Positions 17,971 to 27,039 of a stretch of DNA of 64,000 nt are shown here, in pieces; position 1 is the first letter of the stretch, and each line of letters begins with the position of its first letter. The stretch covers positions 164 to 64,163 of the forward strand of contig NZ_LMKC01000003.1 in assembly GCF_001421355.1 (NCBI RefSeq). Direction: 5' to 3'. The notes beneath the pieces were generated by a model. The model searched no databases. It had not been told where the DNA came from and worked only from the letters and a program-made list of their open reading frames with translations. The stretch is from Sphingomonas sp. Leaf9 (GTDB lineage: Bacteria; Pseudomonadota; Alphaproteobacteria; Sphingomonadales; Sphingomonadaceae). The position numbers and the translations under genes were made by a program.

Positions 17971-19031
17971 TGCCGCGTCGGCGTCAGGCGGTGACGATCA
18001 AGCATGTCGCGGCCGATGCGGGCGTGTCGTTGCAGACGGTCAGCCGGGTCATCAACAACGAACCCAATGTCCGTCCGGAAATGGCGGAGCGGGTGCGCGG
18101 GTCGATCAGTCGGCTGGGTTATGTCCCGCTGATCGCGGCGCAGCGCATGGGCGGGTCGAAATCGCGCCTGATCCTGGCGCTCAACGACCGCGACCGCACC
18201 ATCGCCGGCTGGCAGAGCCGTGAGGGCACCGACTGGGTGGATCAGATGCTGCTGGGGGGCATGCTGACCTGCGGCCGCCATGGCTATCGCCTGATCCTCG
18301 AACTGGTCGACACGCATAGCGACCATATCGAACGCGAATTGCTGGGCGCCATCGGTGCGCTCCGGCCCGATGGCGTGATCCTGACCCCGCCGCATTCGCA
18401 GGACCCGGTGATCCTCGACCTGCTGGAACGGCAGGGGATCAGCATCGCGCGGATCGGGTCGCTGACGCCGGGGCCGGGGTTCTCGCTGGTCATGGGCGAT
18501 GAGGATGCCGCGCGGATGGCGACCGCGCATCTGGTCGCGCTGGGCCATCGCCGCATCGGCTTTATCGCCGGGGCGAGCGATTATGAACTCAGCGGCTGGC
18601 GCGTCACCGGCTGGCGTGGGGCAATGGCGGAGGCGGGCCTTGCCGACGACCTGCTGGCGCCGGGCAATTTCGACTATGCGTCGGGCCGGGATGCCGCCGA
18701 CACTCTGCTGGCCGCCGGCGATCCGCCGAGCGCGATCATCGCCAGCAGCGACCAGATGGCGATCGCCACGCTCGACCGCGCGCGCGAACTGGGGCTGGCG
18801 GTGCCGGACGACCTGTCGATCGTCAGCTTCGACGACACGCCGATCGTTCGTTTCGCGACGCCGCCGATCACCGCGGTGACCCAGCCGATCGCCACCGTCG
18901 CCGCGCTGGCGGTCGAACGGATCATCGCCGAACAGGCGCAGGGCGAGCATCCCGTCGCGCCGCAGTCGGTTGCCGCCGAACTCACGATCCGCGCCTCCAC
19001 CGCCCCGCCGCCGCATTCCCGGAACCGCTGA
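17970..19031 (+). CDS. LacI-family transcriptional regulator
   Basis: 353 residues. The N-terminal helix-turn-helix reads VTIKHVAADAGVSLQTVSRV with the hinge INNEPNVRP, and the remainder is a periplasmic-binding-protein-like sensor (ALGHRRIGFIAGAS, IIASSDQMAI, SIVSFDDTPI). The ATG at 17970 overlaps the halogenase stop; a start at 17949 is less likely. LacI proteins sense sugars or sugar phosphates and repress uptake genes, so this one probably governs the TonB receptor operon. Candidate CG-centred palindromes lie upstream of the receptor gene at 10134-10163. Confidence 0.93.
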   Translation: MPRRRQAVTIKHVAADAGVSLQTVSRVINNEPNVRPEMAERVRGSISRLGYVPLIAAQRMGGSKSRLILALNDRDRTIAGWQSREGTDWVDQMLLGGMLTCGRHGYRLILELVDTHSDHIERELLGAIGALRPDGVILTPPHSQDPVILDLLERQGISIARIGSLTPGPGFSLVMGDEDAARMATAHLVALGHRRIGFIAGASDYELSGWRVTGWRGAMAEAGLADDLLAPGNFDYASGRDAADTLLAAGDPPSAIIASSDQMAIATLDRARELGLAVPDDLSIVSFDDTPIVRFATPPITAVTQPIATVAALAVERIIAEQAQGEHPVAPQSVAAELTIRASTAPPPHSRNR

Positions 19032-19092
19032 CGTCGCCGACGCGCGATCTTGGGGGTTACAGGGCGGGGGGCGGCTGCTATCGGTACGCACG

Positions 19093-19422
19093 ATGCGCGC
19101 GCTGATGCCTTTCCTCGCCTGTCTGATGCTGGTCCTTGCCGGCTGGTCGGCGATGGCGCACGCGGCCGAACCGACCGGTGGCAGTGCCGCCGGGATCGAA
19201 CTGTCGCTGCATCAGCCGGGCGATGGCGACGAAGTGCCGGGCGATGGCGACAACGCGCTGCCGCATCATCACAGTGGCTGCCACGCCCACGACCTTGGCA
19301 CCCCCGCCATGGCCGTCGCCGTGCAGGCGCACGCCCCCGACCTGTCCCCCGGCCATCGCTGGGATGCAACCCTGCTGGCGGGATTGCACGACAGCGTATT
19401 GCCGCGACCGCCACGCGCCTGA
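19093..19422 (+). CDS. Small exported His-rich protein upstream of czcCBA (CzcI-like role)
   Basis: 109 residues: a signal peptide (about 1-24, ending AHAA), an acidic stretch rich in GDGD, then HHHSGCHAH, a likely metal-binding patch of five His and one Cys. The ATG at 19093 gives a clean signal peptide; longer starts overlap the LacI gene. It is 55 bp upstream of the efflux outer-membrane gene. Small periplasmic proteins of similar position (CzcI, CopM-like) buffer metal or tune RND efflux. I see no firm homology, so the name describes position and composition only. Confidence 0.6.
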   Translation: MRALMPFLACLMLVLAGWSAMAHAAEPTGGSAAGIELSLHQPGDGDEVPGDGDNALPHHHSGCHAHDLGTPAMAVAVQAHAPDLSPGHRWDATLLAGLHDSVLPRPPRA

Positions 19423-19477
19423 CCCGTTTCGCCGCCGGCTGATGCCGGTTCGCTGAACCCAGTCAGGAAGTTTCGGA

Positions 19478-20749
19478 ATGAAAGATTTGCTTGCGGCCAT
19501 GCTGGTCGCGGCGTCCTGTGCCGGTGTGGCGCAGGCGCAGACCGGCGCGCCACCCGCGCCGGCCGGCGGGATGCTGACGCTCGATCAGGCGGTGGCGGCG
19601 GCCGGCGGAGCCGCGCCGGCGCTTCAGGCGGCCGATGCGGCGGTCGATGCCGCCCGCGCCGGGCGGGAGGTCGCCGGGCTGCGTCCCAATCCGGTCGTGC
19701 AGGGACAGGTGGAGAATATCGCCGGGTCCGGCGCGTTTCGCGGACTGCGCAGCGCGGAGACGACCGTCGGCGTGATGGTCCCGATCGAGCTGGGCGGCAA
19801 GCGTGGCGCACGGGTCGCCGTCGCGACGGCGCAATTGTCGCGCGCCGAATTGCAGGCCGCGATCGCGGCCGCCGACGTTCGGGCGCAGGTGAGCGAGCTG
19901 TATGTCGAGGCGGTCGCTGCCGACCGGCGGCTGGCGACGGCGCGCGACCAGCTGGGCATCGCCGAAGCCGCGCTGCGCGCTGCATCGATCCGGGTGCAGG
20001 CCGGGCGCGCATCGCCGCTCGAACAGCAGCGGGCCGATGTGGTGCGGATTACGGCGGCGGCGCAGGTCGAGCGAACCGCCCGGCTGGCCGACACGGTGCG
20101 CGGCAATCTCGCGCGGCGGATCGGGCGGGCGATCGACATCGCCCTCGACCCGGCCCTGATCGACCGCGTGCCGGCACCCGTGGCCGGGCCGGAGGTGCCG
20201 GTACAGGCAAACGGTACGCTCGCGCTTGCCGCCGCCGATGCCGATCTGGCCGTTGCCGACGCGGGCGTCCGGCTGGCGCGGGCGAACCGCGTGCCGGACC
20301 TCGATGTAGGCCCAGCGGTACGGCGGCTGGAGGCGACGAACGACATGGCCGCCGTCTTCAGCCTGTCGGTGCCGATCCCGGTCTTCAATACCGGGCGGGC
20401 GGCGATCGGACAGGCCGCGGCCGAGCGGACCCGCGCCGAGGCGGTGCGCCGGATGGCCGTGCTCGACGTCGAACAGGCGATCGCCGATGCGCGGGCGGAG
20501 GTGGCGAATGCCGCGACGCTGGCACGGGCGGCATCGGGACCGGCGCTGTCCGCCGCGCAGGAAGCGGCGCGGATCGCCCGCATCGGATACCGCGAGGGGA
20601 AGTTCGGCCAGCTCGACCTGCTCGATGCCGAACGGACGCTGGCCGATACGCGGCTGGCGGCGATCGACGCGCTCGCCAGCTATCATATTGCACGCGCACG
20701 GCTGGAGCGGCTGACCGCCCCCGTGCCCATCACCGGGACCAATTTCTGA
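19478..20749 (+). CDS. czcC: TolC-family outer-membrane channel of metal efflux (CzcC-like)
   Basis: 423 residues with a signal peptide (1-21, ending AQAQ) and two repeated OEP domains of long amphipathic helices with Ala-rich heptads. Signatures include MVPIELGGKRGARVAVA and FSLSVPIPVFNTGRAAIG, the pattern of CzcC/CusC outer-membrane factors. It forms the outer-membrane duct of a tripartite RND pump. It is first of the three pump genes, and its stop overlaps the adaptor start (TGATG). A GGAAG ribosome-binding site precedes the ATG. Metal specificity must be read from the CzcA-like pump. Confidence 0.87.
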   Translation: MKDLLAAMLVAASCAGVAQAQTGAPPAPAGGMLTLDQAVAAAGGAAPALQAADAAVDAARAGREVAGLRPNPVVQGQVENIAGSGAFRGLRSAETTVGVMVPIELGGKRGARVAVATAQLSRAELQAAIAAADVRAQVSELYVEAVAADRRLATARDQLGIAEAALRAASIRVQAGRASPLEQQRADVVRITAAAQVERTARLADTVRGNLARRIGRAIDIALDPALIDRVPAPVAGPEVPVQANGTLALAAADADLAVADAGVRLARANRVPDLDVGPAVRRLEATNDMAAVFSLSVPIPVFNTGRAAIGQAAAERTRAEAVRRMAVLDVEQAIADARAEVANAATLARAASGPALSAAQEAARIARIGYREGKFGQLDLLDAERTLADTRLAAIDALASYHIARARLERLTAPVPITGTNF

Positions 20750-21894
20750 TGCGCTCCTTCTCTCTTGCGGGCGCCGTCGCGCTCGCGGCCCTGTTGACCG
20801 GTTGCGGCGACAGCGGCGAACCCGCCGCCCAACCCCCGGCCAACGACCAGCATGCCGAGGCCGGCCATGCCGACGACGGCTCCGTCACGCTGTCGGCGGA
20901 CCAGATCGCGGCGGCGGGCATCCAGATCGGTCGCCCGATCGTCGGCGGTGCCGCGACCGTCGACCTGCCCGCCACGATCGAGGGCGATCCACAGGCGACG
21001 CAGGTCGTCTCCGCCGCGATTTCGGGCCGGATCGTCGCGCTCAATCGCAACCTCGGCGAAGCGGTGGCGCGCGGCCAGACGCTGGCCATCCTCGAAAGTC
21101 GTGAGGCCGCGCAGCTGAAGGGCGATGTCGCGGCGGCGAGGGCGCGGTTGCAACTGGCCCAGGCGACGCTCGCGCGCGAACAGCGGCTGTTCGCCCAGCG
21201 CGTTTCGCCCGAACAGGACCTGATCGCCGCGCGCACCGCCGCAACCGAAGCCCGCATCGCGCTGACGCAGGCGCAGAGCCAGGTGTCGGCGGCGGGCGGC
21301 GGCGGCGGTGCGCTCAACCGCCTCGCCATCGTCGCGCCGCTGTCGGGGCGGGTCATCGCGCGGCCGGTGACGCTGGGCCAGACGGTCGCGGCGGATACGG
21401 AGCTGTACCGGGTGGCCGATCTGGGGCGGGTGTCGTTGTCGCTGAACCTGCGGCCTGAGGATGCGGGGCGGGTGCGGCCGGGCAATGTCGTGGCGGTCAC
21501 TGCCGCCGGCCGGCGTTCGACGGCACGGATCGGCTTCGTGTCGCCCGCGCTCGACCCGCAGACCCGGCTGGTCCCTGTCATCGCCACGCTCGACAATCGG
21601 GCGGGCACGTGGCGCGTCGGCGAAGCGGTGATGGCGGCGGTCCAGCTGTCCGGCGGCGAAGGCGACGGCAAGGTACGCGTGCCGACCACGGCGGTCCAGA
21701 CGATCGACGGGCGCGACGTCGTGTTCGTGCGGACGGCGGGCGGGTTCCGCGCGACGCCGGTGACGCTTGGCGATGCGGCGGGCGACACCATCGTCCTCAA
21801 ATCCGGCCTGACCGGCACCGAACGGATCGCCACCACCGGCAGCTTCACCCTGAAGGCGGAGCTCGGCAAGGGCGAAGCGGAGCATGAGGACTGA
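20749..21894 (+). CDS. czcB: RND efflux periplasmic adaptor (CzcB-like)
   Basis: 381 residues. The N-terminus has a lipoprotein signal (LLTGC, Cys22), followed by a short spacer containing His residues (HAEAGHAD). It then has the membrane-fusion layout: a barrel-sandwich half, a hairpin of long helices (about 120-180), a second lipoyl half with IVAPLSGRVIARPVTLGQ, and a beta-barrel. It links the inner-membrane pump to the CzcC-like channel and may deliver metal. It overlaps the czcC stop and ends 3 bp before czcA, so the trio is one operon. Confidence 0.9.
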   Translation: MRSFSLAGAVALAALLTGCGDSGEPAAQPPANDQHAEAGHADDGSVTLSADQIAAAGIQIGRPIVGGAATVDLPATIEGDPQATQVVSAAISGRIVALNRNLGEAVARGQTLAILESREAAQLKGDVAAARARLQLAQATLAREQRLFAQRVSPEQDLIAARTAATEARIALTQAQSQVSAAGGGGGALNRLAIVAPLSGRVIARPVTLGQTVAADTELYRVADLGRVSLSLNLRPEDAGRVRPGNVVAVTAAGRRSTARIGFVSPALDPQTRLVPVIATLDNRAGTWRVGEAVMAAVQLSGGEGDGKVRVPTTAVQTIDGRDVVFVRTAGGFRATPVTLGDAAGDTIVLKSGLTGTERIATTGSFTLKAELGKGEAEHED

Positions 21895-21897
21895 GCC

Positions 21898-24800
21898 ATG
21901 ATCGCACCCATCGTCACCTGGGCGGTCGAGAAGCGCTGGCTCGTCCTGCTCCTCACCGCCATCGCCGCCGTCATCGGTGCCTGGTCGCTCTATCGCCTGC
22001 CGATCGACGCCGTTCCCGACATCACCAACAACCAGGTGCAGATCAACGTCCGCGCGCCCGCGCTGTCGCCCGAACTGGTCGAGAAGCAGGTCAGCTTCCC
22101 GATCGAAACCGCGCTCGCCGGGATCCCCGGCCTCGACCATACCCGTTCGCTCAGCCGCAACGGCTTTGCGCAGGTGACGGCGGTCTTCTCCGATGCGACC
22201 GACATCTATTTCGCGCGGGCGCAGGTCGGTGAACGGTTGCAGGGCGTGGCGGAGGCGCTGCCCGGTGGGGTCACGCCGGAAATGGGGCCGATCTCGACCG
22301 GCCTGGGCGAGGTGTACATGTACACTGTCCGCCTGCAACACCGCGCCGACGACCGTCACCGTCCGGGCGAGCCGGGGCAGCAGCCCGATGGCAGCTACAT
22401 CACCCCCGAAGGCGAACGGCTGACCAGCGAAGAGGACAAGGCGACCTATCTGCGCACCGCGCAGGACTGGATCGTCACCCCGCTGCTCAAGACCGTGCCG
22501 GGCGTCGCCGGGATCGATTCGATCGGTGGCTATACCAAGCAATATCTGGTGGTGCCCGACGTACAGCGGCTGGCGGCGCTGGGCCTCACGCTCAACGACC
22601 TCGCGACCGCGCTCGAACGCAGCAACTCCAGCGTCGGCGGCGGCTTCGTCAGCCGTAACGGCGAGGGGCTGGCCGTGCGGTCGGATGCGCTGATCCGCAA
22701 CGCCAGCGAACTGGCGCAAAGTGTGGTGGCGACTCGCGAGGGCGTGCCGATCACGCTGGATCAGGTCGCAACCGTGCGCGCCGGGCAGGCGGTGCGCATG
22801 GGATCGGCATCGGAAAACGGGACCGAGGTCGTGGTCGGCACCGCCGTCATGCGGATCGGTGAGAACAGCCGCACGGTCGCGACCGCCGTCGCCGACCGGT
22901 TGCAGGCGATCAACGCCTCGCTGCCGCCCGACGTGGTGGTGCAGCCGGTGCTGGACCGCACCGCGCTGGTCAACGCCACCATCGCGACGGTTGCCCGTAA
23001 TTTGAGCGAGGGCGCGCTGCTGGTCGTCGTCGTGCTGTTTCTGCTGCTCGGCAATTTCCGGGCGGCGCTGATCGCGGCGCTGGTCATCCCGGTCACGATG
23101 ATGCTGACCGGCTTCGGCATGTTGCGCCTCGGCGTGTCGGCCAACCTGATGAGCCTGGGCGCGCTCGATTTCGGGCTGATCGTCGACGGAGCGGTCATCA
23201 TCGTCGAAAACGCGCTGCGCCGGCTGGCCGAGCGTCAGCATCAAGCCGGGCGGCTGTTGTCCGTGCCCGAGCGGCTGGAGACGGTCGCGGCGGCGGCGCG
23301 GGAGATGATCCGCCCGTCGGTCTATGGACAGGCGATCATCGTCCTCGTCTATATCCCGCTGCTCACGCTGACCGGGGTCGAGGGCAAGACGTTCGTGCCG
23401 ATGGCGCTGACCGTCATCATCGCGCTCGCCTTTGCCTTCATCCTGTCGATCACCTTCGTTCCGGCGATGATCGCGTGCCTGCTGACGAAGCGGGTGGAGG
23501 AACAGGATGGCCGGATCGTCGCGTGGCTGAAGCGGCGCTACGAACCCGGCCTCGCGCGGGCGATGCGCCGCCCGACGATCACCATCGGTGCAGGCGTCGC
23601 CAGCCTGCTGGTCGGCGCACTGGCATTCTCGACGCTGGGGCAGGTGTTCCTGCCGCAGCTCGACGAAGGCGACCTGCTGATCCAGGCGCTCCGCATCCCC
23701 GCGACGTCGGTGCAGCAGAGCCAGGCGATGCAGGTACCGATCGAGCGGCTGATGGCGAAGCAGCCCGAGGTGCGCTTCGTCTTTTCCAAGACCGGCACCG
23801 CCGAACTGGCATCCGATCCGATGCCGCCCAATGCCACCGATATGTTCGTCATCCTGAAACCGCGCGACCAGTGGCCCGACCCCGGTCTGACCAAGGACGC
23901 GCTGGTCGAACGGCTGGAGACGCAGCTCGCCCGCATCCCCGGCAACGCCTATGAAATCACGCAGCCGATCCAGATGCGCTTCAACGAACTGATCGCGGGC
24001 GTGCGCGGTGATATCGCGGTCAAGGTATTCGGCGACGACTTCGCCACCATGAACCGCACCGCCGACCAGATCGCCGGGGTGCTGCGCCGGACGGCGGGGG
24101 CGGTCGACGTGAAGGTCGAACAGACCGCCGGCCTGCCGATGCTGGACATCCGGATAAATCGCGATGCGATGGCGCGGCTGGGCGTCACCGCGCAGGATGT
24201 GCAGGACACGGTGACCGCCACGATCGGCGGGCGCACGGCCGGCATGATCTTCGAAGGCGACCGGCGCTTCCCGGTCGTCATCCGCCTGTCCGACACCGAC
24301 CGCGCCGATCTGAACCGGCTGGCGCAGGTGCAGGTGCAGGTGGCGGGCGGGGCGTTCGTGCCGCTGGCCAGCGTCGCGACCTTGCGCATCGTCGATGGCC
24401 CGAACCAGATCAGCCGCGAAAACGGCAAGCGGCGCGTCGTTGTGCAGGCCAATGTGCGGGGACGCGACGTCGGATCGGTCGTGGCGGATGCGCAGGCGAC
24501 GATCGCGAACGAGGTCCGCCTGCCGGCCGGCAGCTATCTGCAGTGGGGCGGCCAGTTCGAAAACCTCGCCTCCGCCAGCGAACGGTTGAAGCTCGTCGTG
24601 CCGGCCTGCTTCGTCCTCATCCTGCTGCTGCTCTATGGTGCACTCGGCAATCTGCGCGATGCGGCGATCGTGTTCACCGGCGTGCCGTTCGCGCTGGTCG
24701 GCGGCATCCTGCTGCTGTTTGCGCGGGGGATGGACTTCTCGATATCGGCGGCGGTCGGGTTCGTCGCGCTGTCGGGGATCGCGGTGCTCAACGGCCTCGT

Positions 24801-25110
24801 GATGCTCAGCTCGATCCAGGACCTGCTGCGCACCGGCATGTCGCGGGCCGATGCCGCGCGGATCGGCGCGATGCAGCGGTTGCGGCCGGTCGCGATGACG
24901 GCGCTGGTCGCCAGCCTGGGGTTCGTGCCGATGGCGCTCGGCCATGGCGCGGGGGCGGAGGTGCAGAAGCCGCTGGCCACCGTCGTCATCGGCGGTCTCG
25001 TCTCGGCAACGCTCCTCACCCTGTTCGTGCTGCCGACGCTCTACGCCCGCTTCGGCCGGACGCGGGCGCAGGAGGAGGGGGAGGGCGCTGGGGCGGCGGT
25101 CGTGGCGTAA
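21898..25110 (+). CDS. czcA: Heavy-metal efflux RND pump (CzcA-like)
   Basis: 1070 residues, the normal length for HME-RND pumps, with 12 membrane helices and two large periplasmic loops. The fourth-helix signature DFGLIVDGAVIIVEN is that of divalent-cation pumps (Zn, Co, Cd, Ni) and not of the Cu/Ag CusA type, which lacks this DFG...DGA pattern. The opening VEKRWLVLLLTAIAAV, LPIDAVPDITNNQVQIN and LPQLDEGDLLIQ are CzcA hallmarks. The pump uses the proton gradient to expel metal from periplasm and cytoplasm. Which divalent metal is preferred is not decided by the sequence. Confidence 0.95.
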   Translation: MIAPIVTWAVEKRWLVLLLTAIAAVIGAWSLYRLPIDAVPDITNNQVQINVRAPALSPELVEKQVSFPIETALAGIPGLDHTRSLSRNGFAQVTAVFSDATDIYFARAQVGERLQGVAEALPGGVTPEMGPISTGLGEVYMYTVRLQHRADDRHRPGEPGQQPDGSYITPEGERLTSEEDKATYLRTAQDWIVTPLLKTVPGVAGIDSIGGYTKQYLVVPDVQRLAALGLTLNDLATALERSNSSVGGGFVSRNGEGLAVRSDALIRNASELAQSVVATREGVPITLDQVATVRAGQAVRMGSASENGTEVVVGTAVMRIGENSRTVATAVADRLQAINASLPPDVVVQPVLDRTALVNATIATVARNLSEGALLVVVVLFLLLGNFRAALIAALVIPVTMMLTGFGMLRLGVSANLMSLGALDFGLIVDGAVIIVENALRRLAERQHQAGRLLSVPERLETVAAAAREMIRPSVYGQAIIVLVYIPLLTLTGVEGKTFVPMALTVIIALAFAFILSITFVPAMIACLLTKRVEEQDGRIVAWLKRRYEPGLARAMRRPTITIGAGVASLLVGALAFSTLGQVFLPQLDEGDLLIQALRIPATSVQQSQAMQVPIERLMAKQPEVRFVFSKTGTAELASDPMPPNATDMFVILKPRDQWPDPGLTKDALVERLETQLARIPGNAYEITQPIQMRFNELIAGVRGDIAVKVFGDDFATMNRTADQIAGVLRRTAGAVDVKVEQTAGLPMLDIRINRDAMARLGVTAQDVQDTVTATIGGRTAGMIFEGDRRFPVVIRLSDTDRADLNRLAQVQVQVAGGAFVPLASVATLRIVDGPNQISRENGKRRVVVQANVRGRDVGSVVADAQATIANEVRLPAGSYLQWGGQFENLASASERLKLVVPACFVLILLLLYGALGNLRDAAIVFTGVPFALVGGILLLFARGMDFSISAAVGFVALSGIAVLNGLVMLSSIQDLLRTGMSRADAARIGAMQRLRPVAMTALVASLGFVPMALGHGAGAEVQKPLATVVIGGLVSATLLTLFVLPTLYARFGRTRAQEEGEGAGAAVVA

Positions 25111-25196
25111 TTCCCCACGACGGGGGCGCGTCACAGCGGCGCGCAGGTTGCGCGGATCGTTAGCGGAAACGCTCGCGTTATCCTTGCCACCAATCC

Positions 25197-25226
25197 GGCC
25201 GGCGCGTCATCCCCGACGCGCCGGCC
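25197..25226 (+). terminator. Perfect 12-bp hairpin between czcA and aldehyde dehydrogenase
   Basis: GGCCGGCGCGTC (25197-25208) pairs perfectly with GACGCGCCGGCC (25215-25226) across ATCCCC. No T-run follows, and the next gene starts 20 bp downstream, so it could end the czc transcript or form a leader hairpin of the dehydrogenase mRNA. The rest of this 136-bp gap shows nothing clear. Confidence 0.4.
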
Positions 25227-25246
25227 AAGCCCCGTGAGGAGACGCC

Positions 25247-26638
25247 ATGACGGACCTGACCGCACGCCTGGCCGGGCAGCGCGCCGCGTTCGGGACCGAA
25301 CCGTGGCCAGTCCTCGCGGAACGGCGATCGCGGCTCGACCGGCTCGATGCGCTGACTCGCGAGCATGAGGATGCGATCGTCGCGGCGATCGACCAGGACT
25401 TCGGCGGTCGTTCGGCGCACGAAACCCGGCTGGCCGAATTGTTCGTCGTGTCGGGTGCGATCCGTCATGCCCGATCGCACCTCAAACGCTGGACCCGGAC
25501 ACGCGCCGTCCCGACCGCGCTGCAATTCCGCCCGGCGTATAACCGGCTAATGCCGCAGCCGTTGGGCGTGGTCGGCATCGTCTCGCCGTGGAATTATCCG
25601 TTCCAGCTTGCACTCGGCCCCTGCGTCGCCGCGTTGGCGGCGGGCAATCGGGTGATGCTGAAGCCGTCCGAACTGACCCCGCATTTCTCCGCGCTGCTCG
25701 AACGGCTGGTCGCGCGCTATTTCGATCCGGCCGAGGTGGACGTGGTGACGGGCGGGGCGGAGGTCGGACGCGCGTTCACCTCGCTGCCGTTCGATCACCT
25801 GTTCTTCACCGGCTCCACCACCATCGGGCGCGAGGTGGCGAAGGCCGCCGCCGCCAATCTGACGCCGGTCACGCTCGAACTGGGCGGCAAGTCGCCCGCG
25901 ATCATCGACGACAGCGCCGACATTGTGCAGGCGGCGGGCCGGATCGCGTTCGCCAAGCTGCTGAACGCCGGGCAGACCTGTGTCGCGCCGGACTACCTGT
26001 TGGTGCCGCGCGGGCGGGGGCAGGAGGTCGTGCACGCGATCGTCGCGGCGGTGCGGCGGCTCTACCCGGAAATGCCGGAAACGCCCGACTACAGCGCGAT
26101 CATCTCCCCCCGGCACCGCGACCGCCTCACCGCGATGGTCGAGGATGCGCGTGCCCTTGGCGCGGAGGTCGTGACCATTGGCGAAGGGGCGGATGCAGGG
26201 CCGAAGTTTCCACCGACCCTGCTGCTGGGCGCGACGCGCGCCATGCAGGCGATGCAGGAGGAGATTTTCGGTCCCGTCCTGCCGATCGTCGAATATGACG
26301 GCATCGACGCCGCCATCGCCCATGTCACGGCGGGGGATCGTCCGCTGGCGCTCTACTGGTTCGGCAGCGACGCCGTGCGACGCGACCGTATCCTGCGCGA
26401 AACCCATGCCGGCGGCGTCACGATCAACGACTGCCTGTGGCATCTGGTGCAGGAGGAGCAGCCCTTTGGTGGCGTCGGCGCCAGCGGGATCGGCGCCTAT
26501 CACGGCGAATGGGGATTCCGCACCTTCAGCCACCTGAAGCCGATCTTCCATCAATCGCGCATCGCCGGAACCGCGCTGTTCAGGCCACCCTATGGCACGA
26601 GTTTCGAACGGCTGATGGGGCTGCTGCGTCGCCTGTGA
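25247..26638 (+). CDS. Aldehyde dehydrogenase, coniferyl-aldehyde-dehydrogenase-like
   Basis: 463 residues, cytoplasmic. NAD(P)-binding and catalytic residues are present: GIVSPWNYPFQLAL, FFTGSTTIGREV, catalytic Glu211 in LELGGKSP and nucleophile Cys245 in NAGQTCVAPDY. The APDY after the cysteine and the short N-terminus are typical of the class that includes coniferyl aldehyde dehydrogenase (CalB), fatty aldehyde and class 3 enzymes. It oxidises aldehydes to acids. GTGAGGAG precedes the ATG. It appears to be transcribed alone or after czcA. The substrate could be a lignin-derived or fatty aldehyde; the context does not decide. Confidence 0.88.
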   Translation: MTDLTARLAGQRAAFGTEPWPVLAERRSRLDRLDALTREHEDAIVAAIDQDFGGRSAHETRLAELFVVSGAIRHARSHLKRWTRTRAVPTALQFRPAYNRLMPQPLGVVGIVSPWNYPFQLALGPCVAALAAGNRVMLKPSELTPHFSALLERLVARYFDPAEVDVVTGGAEVGRAFTSLPFDHLFFTGSTTIGREVAKAAAANLTPVTLELGGKSPAIIDDSADIVQAAGRIAFAKLLNAGQTCVAPDYLLVPRGRGQEVVHAIVAAVRRLYPEMPETPDYSAIISPRHRDRLTAMVEDARALGAEVVTIGEGADAGPKFPPTLLLGATRAMQAMQEEIFGPVLPIVEYDGIDAAIAHVTAGDRPLALYWFGSDAVRRDRILRETHAGGVTINDCLWHLVQEEQPFGGVGASGIGAYHGEWGFRTFSHLKPIFHQSRIAGTALFRPPYGTSFERLMGLLRRL

Positions 26639-26671
26639 CGCCTTTGGCGTATCAGCGGTCTCGCCAAGGCG

Positions 26672-26704
26672 TTGCTTCCATATTAGAAGATGCTACATAA
26701 GCAT
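26672..26704 (+). promoter_or_regulatory. Putative promoter and ArsR-type operator before the bigR-like gene
   Basis: An AT-rich stretch in a GC-rich genome. TTGCTT (26672-26677) is a possible -35; TACATA (26694-26699) a possible -10 at 16 bp. The inverted repeat ATGCT-ACATA-AGCAT (26690-26704) overlaps the -10, as expected for an ArsR-family repressor site. It lies 20 bp ahead of the regulator's start, suggesting autoregulation of the two-gene operon. Confidence 0.5.
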
Positions 26705-26724
26705 ATCCTTAAGGAAGTGCGATC

Positions 26725-27039
26725 ATGCTCAGGCCGCCGATGGACATCGCGACGTTCGAGAAAAAGGCTGGGGCGGTCGCCGATACGCTGAAGGCGATCG
26801 GCAATAGCCGGCGACTGATGCTGCTGTGCAAGCTGGTCGAACATGGGGAGATGACGGTCGGCGACCTCGGGCGTGATGTCGGCCTGTCGCAATCCGCCTG
26901 CTCGCAACATCTCGCCAAGATGCGGGACGAGGGGCTCATCGCCTTTCGGCGGGAGAGCCAGACGCTGTGGTACCGGATCGCCGATCCGCGGGTCGAGACG
27001 CTGCTCGCCACCCTTTACCAGCTCTATTGCAAGGATTGA
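26725..27039 (+). CDS. ArsR-family regulator, BigR/YgaV/SqrR-like sulfur sensor
   Basis: 104 residues forming a winged-helix ArsR fold: LKAIGNSRRLMLLCKL, MTVGDLGRDVGLSQSACSQH recognition helix region, and the wing GLIAFRRESQTLWYRI. Cys35 and Cys102 are spaced almost as the redox cysteine pair of BigR and SqrR, which form a polysulfide link on sensing sulfane sulfur. A third, Cys59, lies in the recognition helix. No arsenic or zinc ligand set of the ArsR or SmtB type is seen. The next gene, overlapping by one base, encodes a rhodanese membrane protein as in E. coli ygaVP. This supports persulfide sensing. Confidence 0.85.
   Translation: MLRPPMDIATFEKKAGAVADTLKAIGNSRRLMLLCKLVEHGEMTVGDLGRDVGLSQSACSQHLAKMRDEGLIAFRRESQTLWYRIADPRVETLLATLYQLYCKD

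Noticed and set aside
20683..25134. A 1483-codon open frame on the minus strand opposite czcCBA
   Set aside because: It mirrors the czc genes, has no recognisable domains and is rich in Arg, Asp, His and Gln as expected for the antisense of high-GC coding DNA.
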